This document shows positions 1 through 4,335 of a stretch of 10,329 nucleotides of DNA, piece by piece. Made by a program: the position numbers and the translations under genes. The notes below the pieces were generated by a model, which saw only the letters and a program-made list of their open reading frames with translations, was not told where the DNA came from and searched no databases. Origin of the DNA: Stenotrophomonas sp. (GTDB lineage: Bacteria > Pseudomonadota > Gammaproteobacteria > Xanthomonadales > Xanthomonadaceae); the NCBI GenBank assembly GCA_003484865.1, contig DMZT01000396.1, positions 1 to 10,329 of the forward strand. The letters run 5' to 3'. Numbering within the stretch: position 1 is the stretch's first letter; each line of letters starts with the position of its first letter.

Positions 1-225
1 GTCTTCGGCGCCTTGGTCACCGGCAGCACCGTCAGTGCCACCCTGGCCAAGGCCACCGGCACCGGCAATCTGGCCGGCGGTGGTGCGAAGGCCGCCGTGG
101 GCGGCGTGATCACCTGGGATGCCGCGACGCTGAGCGCCGCGGGCGACTACACCCTCAAGGTGACCGCTGCCGACCTGGACGAAGCGACCACCGACACCAT
201 CACTATCGCCGCCGCCGGCGGCTGA
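1..225 (+). CDS. 3' end of a small beta-rich phage structural protein (partial)
   Basis: The frame is open from the first base (V-F-G-A-L-V-T-G-S-T) and ends in TGA at 223-225, so the true start lies left of the window; a TTG at 13 is only a possible start and probably internal. The visible 74 residues are rich in Gly, Ala and Thr. Alternating hydrophobic stretches (VITWDAATLSAAGDYTLKVTA, then DTITIAA) look like strands of a small beta-sandwich. The gene sits directly upstream of the major capsid gene, where lambda-like phages usually carry a head decoration protein or another small capsid accessory gene. That position is the only basis for a capsid-associated role, as I do not recognise the family. 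An intrinsic terminator follows 35 bases after the stop, which separates it from the capsid gene. An Ig-like or fibre-like surface protein is an alternative. Confidence 0.55.
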   Translation, partial: VFGALVTGSTVSATLAKATGTGNLAGGGAKAAVGGVITWDAATLSAAGDYTLKVTAADLDEATTDTITIAAAGG

Positions 226-260
226 CAGCCGAGCGGCGCCCCTTTCACCCGTTGACCCTT

Positions 261-284
261 GGCCCCGCTTCGGCGGGGCCTTTT
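261..284 (+). terminator. Intrinsic terminator between the upstream gene and the capsid gene
   Basis: A perfect 8-bp GC stem, GGCCCCGC (261-268) pairing with GCGGGGCC (273-280), is closed by a stable TTCG tetraloop (269-272). It is followed at once by TTTT (281-284) and, after a short break, by another CCCCTTTT. This is the standard form of a Rho-independent terminator. It lies 35 bases after the preceding stop and 29 bases before the capsid start codon. No promoter is evident between it and the capsid gene, so capsid transcription would depend on read-through or antitermination, or the hairpin may act mainly as a 3'-end stabiliser. Confidence 0.85.
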
Positions 285-313
285 CGTATCCCCTTTTCGA
301 GAGAGACAACACC

Positions 314-1315
314 ATGGATCTGCAGATTCTTCTGGCGCTGGGCGTGCTGAGCTTCGATGCCCTGAATGCCCACATCAACAACCTGCCGCGCATCTCCACC
401 CGCCTGGCCGACATGGGCCTGTTCCAGGAGCAGGGCCTGGTCGGCACCACCATCGTCAGGGTGGGTATCGATGGCACCAAGCTGGTGCTGGTCCCGAATG
501 TGGCGCGTGGTGCGCCCGGCCAGCCCAAGGGCCTGGAGCGTGGCAAGGTGAAGCTGCTGGAAACCACTCACCTGCCGCAGAACTCCACGGTCATGGCTGA
601 CCAGCTGCTCGGTGTCTATGACCCGGCCGACCCGGAAGGCAACAACGTTGCCGCGGTGGTCAACGCGCTACAGGTGGTGCACAAGCGCGACCTGGACTTC
701 ACCATCGAGTACCACCGCATGGGTGCGCTGCAGGGCAAGCTGCTCGATGCCGACGGCTCGGTGATCATCGACTTCTACGAAGAATTCGGTGTCGACCAGT
801 CCGTCATCGGCATGGAGCTGAACAAGGGTGCCACCAAGGTCCGCGCCAAGTGCATCGCCATCAAGCGCGCGATCGAGGAAAAGCTGGGCGGCATCCCGTA
901 CACCGGTGTTCATGTGTTCTGCAGCGCCGGCTTCTTCGACGCCCTGACCAACCACTCGGAAGTGCAGAAGGCCTACGAGCGCTGGCAGGACGGTGCTGCG
1001 CTGCGCGATGACGTCCGCAAGGGTTTCGTGTTCGGCGATATCACCTTCGAAGAGCTGCAGGGCAACACCGGTGGTGACCTGGCCCTGGACGACGGTGAAG
1101 CGATCGCGTTCCCGCTGGGTGTGCCTGACATGTTCCTGACCCGCTTCGCGCCGGCGGACTACCTGGAAACGGTGCGCGGTATCGGCCTGCCGTACTACAC
1201 CAAGACCGCGAAGATGCGCATGGACAAGGGCATCCAGCTGGAAAGCCAGTCCAACCCGCTGAACATCAACACCCGACCGGATGCGGTGATCCGCCTGAAG
1301 GCCGGCGCGGAGTAA
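314..1315 (+). CDS. Major capsid protein, lambda gpE / phage capsid E family
   Basis: The 333-residue product matches the phage major capsid protein E family (lambda gpE type), which folds as an HK97-like subunit and forms the icosahedral shell. Recognisable family features are the N-terminal L-N-x-L-P segment (residues about 20-27), the LVPNVARGAPG region (58-68), and the central IIDFYEEFGVDQ segment (about 155-166). Further ones are the P-Y-T-G-V-H-V-F-C-S segment (about 196-205) and the C-terminal LGVPDMF ... RFAPADYLETV ... GLPYYTKT stretch leading to the end. The length is close to that of lambda gpE (341). No fused scaffold or delta domain is seen, so scaffold functions should lie upstream, outside the window. 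A purine-rich GAGAGAG at 299-305 lies 8 bases before the ATG and is a modest ribosome binding site for such an abundant protein. The gene is bracketed by two UUCG-loop hairpins (261-280 and 1325-1350). Confidence 0.95.
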   Translation: MDLQILLALGVLSFDALNAHINNLPRISTRLADMGLFQEQGLVGTTIVRVGIDGTKLVLVPNVARGAPGQPKGLERGKVKLLETTHLPQNSTVMADQLLGVYDPADPEGNNVAAVVNALQVVHKRDLDFTIEYHRMGALQGKLLDADGSVIIDFYEEFGVDQSVIGMELNKGATKVRAKCIAIKRAIEEKLGGIPYTGVHVFCSAGFFDALTNHSEVQKAYERWQDGAALRDDVRKGFVFGDITFEELQGNTGGDLALDDGEAIAFPLGVPDMFLTRFAPADYLETVRGIGLPYYTKTAKMRMDKGIQLESQSNPLNINTRPDAVIRLKAGAE

Positions 1316-1324
1316 GCCAGCAGT

Positions 1325-1356
1325 GCCTGGCCCGCTTCGGCGGGCCGGGCAGGAGG
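1325..1356 (+). promoter_or_regulatory. UUCG-loop hairpin abutting a consensus Shine-Dalgarno
   Basis: Positions 1325-1335 (GCCTGGCCCGC) pair with 1340-1350 (GCGGGCCGGGC) around a TTCG tetraloop (1336-1339), giving an 11-bp stem with a single T-G wobble. No T-tract follows, so it is not a classical intrinsic terminator. The very next bases are AGGAGG (1351-1356), a full Shine-Dalgarno, 4 bases before the ATG at 1361. The hairpin could protect the 3' end of capsid mRNA, mark a processing point, or place a folded element next to the ribosome site. Its inner core is nearly the same as the terminator upstream of the capsid gene. Confidence 0.7.
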
Positions 1357-1360
1357 TTGT

Positions 1361-2119
1361 ATGGCCCAGATCAGGATCGGGGTCGACCCCGACAACGCGC
1401 TCGGGCGCCAGCTGAGCGACCTGGAGAAGTCCCAGCTGCCATACGCCGCGTCGCAGGCCGCCAACAAGGTGGCCTACGAGATCCGCGAGCGCTGGAAGCG
1501 CCAGGCACCCAAGGTGTTCGACCGGCCGACGCCGCTCACGGTCAACGCGGCCATGTACCGCAAGGCCACCAAGGATCAGCCGTACGCCGAGATCTTCATC
1601 CGCGACGAGGCCTTCAAGGGAACGCCGCCGGCCAAGTACTTGTTGGCCGAGGTGGATGGTGGTCAGCGCCGCCGGAAGGGCTTCGAGCGGCTGCTGCAGA
1701 GCCGAGGTCTGCTGTCGCCGACGCAGTTTGCGGTGATGGGCCGCGGCGCCCAGGCGAACCAGTTCGGCAACGTGCCGGCCGGCCAGGTGACCAAGATCCT
1801 GTCCCAGCTGGGCGCCCAGCGGGACCGGTACCAGAACCAGACCAGCGTCAGCCGGAAGCGGCGGCGGGGCAAACGCAACAACCGTGATGGCGAGTACTTC
1901 GTGATCACCAAGCGCCGTGGCGTGCTGCGCCCGGGCATCTATGAGCGGATCGGACGCGGATCAGGTGTCCGATCCATCTTCATCTTCACCACCGCGGCCG
2001 CCTACACGCCGCGCTACGACATCTTCGGCATGGCCGAGGACACCTGGAAGCGGCTGATGCCGTTCTTCCTGAAGCGCGAGCTGGAGAAGGCCATGGAAAC
2101 CGCGAGGCCGCTGCCTTGA
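1361..2119 (+). CDS. Tail completion protein, lambda gpZ-like (minor tail protein Z type)
   Basis: The product is 252 residues and strongly basic in its second half. The N-terminal helix-rich segment SQLPYAASQAANKVAYEIRE (about residues 25-44) resembles the start of lambda gpZ (VPGAAAMAINRVAS). Both proteins also carry a polybasic stretch, here RKRRRGKRNN at about 165-174, before a beta-rich part (YFVITKRRGVLRPGIYERIG). In lambda, gpZ acts at the head-proximal end of the tail, where it is needed for correct joining and DNA positioning. At 252 residues it is longer than lambda gpZ (192). The start is the ATG at 1361, preceded by a full AGGAGG at short spacing. The stop TGA at 2117-2119 lies just before the next gene. 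The assignment rests on weak similarity plus position between capsid and tail terminator; a generic 'phage head-tail or minor tail protein' would be the cautious label. Confidence 0.65.
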   Translation: MAQIRIGVDPDNALGRQLSDLEKSQLPYAASQAANKVAYEIRERWKRQAPKVFDRPTPLTVNAAMYRKATKDQPYAEIFIRDEAFKGTPPAKYLLAEVDGGQRRRKGFERLLQSRGLLSPTQFAVMGRGAQANQFGNVPAGQVTKILSQLGAQRDRYQNQTSVSRKRRRGKRNNRDGEYFVITKRRGVLRPGIYERIGRGSGVRSIFIFTTAAAYTPRYDIFGMAEDTWKRLMPFFLKRELEKAMETARPLP

Positions 2120-2133
2120 ACCAGAGAGCTTTC

Positions 2134-2448
2134 ATGCAGGCCTTCGACGCAACTGCGTTCGGTGCGTTCCGTGCAGCCGGCGTCGCCGATGCTGCCCACT
2201 ACAAGGAACCCGGCGGTGCCGCTGAGGTGCCGTGCACGGTGCTGCTGGACGAGGCTGTGGAGCAGTTCACGCCCGACGATGTGGCACCCATCGCCACCAC
2301 CGTTGACCGGGTGACGCTCCAGTTGGCCGAAATCACCCCTCGCACGGGCGGCGTGGTGCGCATTGATGGCACCGGCCGCCGACTGAAGCTGGTGCAGAAG
2401 ATCCGTGCCGACGAGTCGACGGCAGTCTGGGAGGTGGCCAGTGTCTGA
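2134..2448 (+). CDS. Head-tail joining protein, lambda gpFII-like
   Basis: A small protein of 104 residues from the ATG at 2134. Its N-terminus, M-Q-A-F-D-A-T-A-F, parallels the F-D-x-x-F-D start of gpFII-type joining proteins. A run of beta strands follows (VPCTVLLDEAV, RVTLQLAEI, GGVVRIDGTGRRLKLVQKI, TAVWEVASV), as in the small beta-barrel of neck stopper and joiner proteins. These proteins cap the DNA-filled head and provide the docking surface for the finished tail. AGAGAG at 2123-2128 sits 5 bases before this ATG. A TTG at 2116 overlapping the previous TGA (TTGA), with GAGG 8 bases upstream, could add 6 residues and cannot be excluded. The gene overlaps the next one by 8 bases. The family match is by fold pattern, length and position rather than a clear signature motif. 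Confidence 0.65.
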   Translation: MQAFDATAFGAFRAAGVADAAHYKEPGGAAEVPCTVLLDEAVEQFTPDDVAPIATTVDRVTLQLAEITPRTGGVVRIDGTGRRLKLVQKIRADESTAVWEVASV

Positions 2449-2896
2449 GCCTATCGTCAGCCCCCGGCGTCAGCTGCTGGTCGCCATGGGCACAACGCTG
2501 CAGCTGATCAGCACCCAGAACGGCTATCTGACCGACGCCGGTGCCGGGTGGACGCTGGAACCAACACCGGGCGATCAGGACACCCAGGCAGTGCTGACGG
2601 CCGTGATCGAGAAGCAGCAGCGCCCGGAGACCCCTTCCAAGGCCACCACGCACCGTCTGACGACCGTGAGCGTCATCGCCAAGGTGCCAGCCAACACGGA
2701 GGGCTACCAACAGGCGCTGGACGACTTGGTGACCGACATCGAGGCGGCCATGGACAGCCGCGAAGTCGCCCGGAACTTCCCCGATGGCATCCAGGTTCCG
2801 GTGTACGTCGGCATGGAGCCGCTGATGCCGGAGAAGGCCAGCGCCGGCTGGGTGGGCGCACTGCTCACCTACCAGTCCCACATCCCAAAGAAATAA
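2441..2896 (+). CDS. Tail terminator protein, lambda gpU-like
   Basis: The product is 151 residues from a GTG start at 2441, chosen because GAGG (2431-2434) lies 6 bases upstream and the gene overlaps the previous stop by 8 bases. A longer reading from an ATG at 2405 would run deep into the preceding gene without a better ribosome site. The pattern fits tail terminators: an N-terminal helix (SPRRQLLVAMGTTLQLI), a central beta hairpin (HRLTTVSVIAKVP), then a helix carrying LDDLVTDIEAAMDS. A final strand pair (VYVGMEPLMPE, ALLTYQSHI) follows. Lambda gpU (131 residues) forms a hexameric ring that stops tube growth and prepares the tail for head attachment. Its position immediately before the tail tube gene matches the U-V order of lambda. 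The assignment is by pattern and order, not by a catalytic motif. Confidence 0.72.
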   Translation: MSEPIVSPRRQLLVAMGTTLQLISTQNGYLTDAGAGWTLEPTPGDQDTQAVLTAVIEKQQRPETPSKATTHRLTTVSVIAKVPANTEGYQQALDDLVTDIEAAMDSREVARNFPDGIQVPVYVGMEPLMPEKASAGWVGALLTYQSHIPKK

Positions 2897-2899
2897 CCC

Positions 2900-2912
2900 G
2901 CCGCACAGCGGC
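2900..2912 (+). other. Short hairpin in the gap before the tail tube gene
   Basis: GCCGC (2900-2904) pairs perfectly with GCGGC (2908-2912) around the loop ACA. It lies 4 bases after the tail terminator stop and 9 bases before the GGAGAG Shine-Dalgarno (2922-2927) of the tube gene. There is no T-tract. The stem is only 5 bp, so in GC-rich DNA this could be chance; it is listed because the other abundant structural gene (capsid) also has hairpins at its edges. Confidence 0.35.
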
Positions 2913-2932
2913 AACCCAACTGGAGAGCCACC

Positions 2933-3688
2933 ATGGCCGAAGATTACAGCTACCTGGGCAGCGGCATCGTCCTGATCCGCGAGTGGAACAGCAAAGAGCC
3001 GTTCGTGGAAGTCGGGAATGTCTCCGCTTTCGCCATCGCACCGCAGACCAACACCATCGAGCTGGCTGACAACCAGAACCCAGGCGGTGGCACGGCCAAC
3101 AGCGTCGATCGCGTGACCGGCTACAACCTCAACTACACCTTCCACGACTTCAACCCGGCAAACTTCGCCCGGGCAACTCGCGGCAAGGCCACCAGCATTG
3201 CCGCTGGCACCGTCATCGATGAGCTGGTGCTGGCCGTGCCGGGCAGCTTTGCGCCCCTGTCGCGGCTGGCGAGCGAGGTGACCACGGTTAAGCCGGTAAC
3301 CGGCGCCACGACCTATGAGGCCGGCAAGGATTACCGCTTTGAGCGGGGCATGCTGTACATCCCGGCAGGCTCAACGATCGCGGCACCTTCCGTGGCCGGT
3401 ACCCCGAACATCAAGGTCACCTTCAAGAACGCAGACTTGGGTCACGTTGAAGCGGCGGTGACCTCGCAGAAGTTCTACGAGATTCAGTTTTACGGTGCCA
3501 ATGAAGCACGTGGCGGAAAGATGGTCCGCGTGGCCGCGCACAAGGTCTCCGGGGGCGTGATCGAGAGCATGGGCTTGATTGGCAACGAGTTCGGCGCCGG
3601 TAGCGTGCCTGGCAAGCTGCTGAAGGACAACGCGAAGGCCACCGGGCAGGATATCTCCGCTTACTTCTACTGGCAGCAGGAGAAGTAA
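2933..3688 (+). CDS. Major tail tube protein (lambda gpV role)
   Basis: The 251-residue product matches the phage tail tube protein type common in proteobacterial siphoviruses. It polymerises in hexameric rings to form the hollow tube through which DNA leaves. The core segments are the N-terminal YLGSGIVLIREW ... FVEVGNVSAFAIAP (about 7-37) and the middle YNLNYTFHDFNPANFARAT (about 64-82). The C-terminal half has FYEIQFYGANEARGG (about 181-195) and the closing DISAYFYWQQEK. Between residues about 88 and 172 lies an extra beta-rich section with a G-K-D-Y-R-F-E-R-G-M-L-Y-I-P motif, probably an inserted Ig-like or hairpin domain on the tube surface. Lambda gpV has a similar length (246) but carries its Ig domain at the C-terminus. 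The ATG has GGAGAG (2922-2927) 5 bases upstream. Being made in many copies per virion, it should be among the strongest expressed products here. Confidence 0.92.
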   Translation: MAEDYSYLGSGIVLIREWNSKEPFVEVGNVSAFAIAPQTNTIELADNQNPGGGTANSVDRVTGYNLNYTFHDFNPANFARATRGKATSIAAGTVIDELVLAVPGSFAPLSRLASEVTTVKPVTGATTYEAGKDYRFERGMLYIPAGSTIAAPSVAGTPNIKVTFKNADLGHVEAAVTSQKFYEIQFYGANEARGGKMVRVAAHKVSGGVIESMGLIGNEFGAGSVPGKLLKDNAKATGQDISAYFYWQQEK

Positions 3689-3691
3689 GCC

Positions 3692-4114
3692 GTGTCGGAA
3701 CTGGACGCGATCATCCCACCCGCCCGCACCATTCTCTTTCGCGGAGAGCAGGTGGAGGTAACTCCCCTCCGCCTGCAGCAGATCGGACCCTTCATCGCGG
3801 CCAGCCGCACCATCATCGCCCGGGTGGCGATGATGGCCGGCGCGGTCGATACGGCACCGGCCGCCACCACCGGTGCCATCTTGCTGGACATGCTCGAGCA
3901 GGACAGCGCAGAGCTTGCTGCTGCACTGGCCGTGGCTGTTGGCCGGGACGCGGAATGGATTGCCGGAGGCACCTTGGACGAGGTCGCCGACTTGCTCGAG
4001 GCTGTGGTCGGGCTCAATCGCGATTTTTTCGCCCATCGCCTGCGGCGTCTACTGCTGCAGGCAAAGCGGCCGGCGGAAGAGAGTACGGACTCGGCGACGT
4101 TGTCCAGTTCCTGA
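3692..4114 (+). CDS. Tail assembly chaperone, gpG-like (zero-frame product)
   Basis: The 140-residue product starts at GTG 3692, 3 bases after the tube stop, with AGGAGA (3678-3683) 8 bases upstream. It lies between the tube and tape measure genes, the invariant place of lambda gpG-type chaperones. These bind the tape measure and recruit tube subunits but are absent from the virion. The N-terminus (ARTILFRGEQVEVTPLRLQQIGP) is a short beta hairpin followed by helices, and the rest is mostly helical (LLDMLEQDSAELAAALAVAVG, LDEVADLLEAVVGLNRDFFAHRL), as expected. A -1 slippery site at 4024-4030 (codons for F112-F113) lets part of the ribosomes switch to the overlapping frame and make the longer G-T form. 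Ribosomes that do not shift add 27 more residues and stop at TGA 4112-4114. Confidence 0.88.
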   Translation: MSELDAIIPPARTILFRGEQVEVTPLRLQQIGPFIAASRTIIARVAMMAGAVDTAPAATTGAILLDMLEQDSAELAAALAVAVGRDAEWIAGGTLDEVADLLEAVVGLNRDFFAHRLRRLLLQAKRPAEESTDSATLSSS

Positions 4115-4335
4115 TCGCCCGCGGCCATCGTTTGCCGGAAGTAATCACATACACCCTGGCGCAGCTGCGCGGCTTCATGGAGGCCGCCGCTCAGGATGAC
4201 CTCGATCGCGTCGCCCAGTTCGCCGTGGCCACTCGCATGGCGATGGGTGCGGAGCCGGTGGACTGGCAGAAGTACCTGATCGCATTGAACGGCCAAGCCC
4301 CGGCGCAGCAGAAACAAGGAATCACTCATGGCTGA
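3692..4335 (+). CDS. Tail assembly chaperone G-T fusion made by -1 ribosomal frameshift
   Basis: The reading is the gpG-like frame up to F113 (codon 4028-4030), then a -1 slip. Translation resumes with CGC at 4030-4032 and reaches TGA at 4333-4335, giving about 214 residues, the last 101 in the second frame. That second-frame part has no convincing start of its own (the nearest ATG, 3955, lies deep inside the G part in the wrong frame). It nevertheless encodes a coherent helical domain: YGLGDVVQFLIARGHRLPEV, YTLAQLRGFMEAAAQDDLDR, AQFAVATRMAMGAEPVDWQK. In lambda the T domain binds tube protein while G binds the tape measure, and the G to G-T ratio matters for tail assembly. The fusion ends 8 bases inside the tape measure gene, so translation of the two is likely coupled. 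The alternative, that the second-frame stretch is a separate or shadow ORF, is made unlikely by the exact slippery heptamer and hairpin. Confidence 0.87.
4024..4030 (+). promoter_or_regulatory. -1 frameshift slippery heptamer T TTT TTC
   Basis: In the zero frame the codons are GAT TTT TTC, so the heptamer reads T|TTT|TTC, an exact X|XXY|YYZ site. After slipping by one base both tRNA-Phe anticodons can re-pair (TTT in the P site and TTT in the A site). It lies at codons 111-113 of the G-like chaperone, inside the overlap with the T-like frame (frame position 2 to frame position 1 is -1). A hairpin begins 7 bases downstream. Confidence 0.9.
4038..4062 (+). promoter_or_regulatory. Frameshift-stimulating hairpin downstream of the slippery site
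   Basis: GCCTGCGGCG (4038-4047) pairs with TGCTGCAGGC (4053-4062) around the 5-base loop TCTAC (4048-4052). The stem has 10 consecutive pairs, eight Watson-Crick and two G-U wobbles (4044-4056 and 4047-4053). The spacer from the end of the heptamer (4030) to the base of the stem is 7 bases, within the usual 5-9 for -1 frameshift stimulators, which pause the ribosome over the slippery codons. I saw no clear downstream partner for the loop, so a pseudoknot is not supported. Confidence 0.78.

Noticed and set aside
2405..2440. Longer start for the tail terminator gene at ATG 2405
   Set aside because: The added residues (MPTSRRQSGRWP) are out-of-frame reading of the joining protein, whereas GTG 2441 has GAGG at 6 bases.
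2927..2936. GCCACCATGG at the tail tube start equals the eukaryotic Kozak consensus, suggesting an engineered insert
   Set aside because: A normal GGAGAG Shine-Dalgarno lies just upstream, the surroundings are an ordinary phage tail operon, and a related ACACCATGG occurs at the capsid start; chance is the simpler reading.
3955..4335. Independent gene starting at ATG 3955 for the T-like chaperone domain
   Set aside because: There is no ribosome site before it, its first residues are an Arg-rich out-of-frame reading of the G-like gene, and the slippery heptamer plus hairpin explain how the T-like part is expressed.
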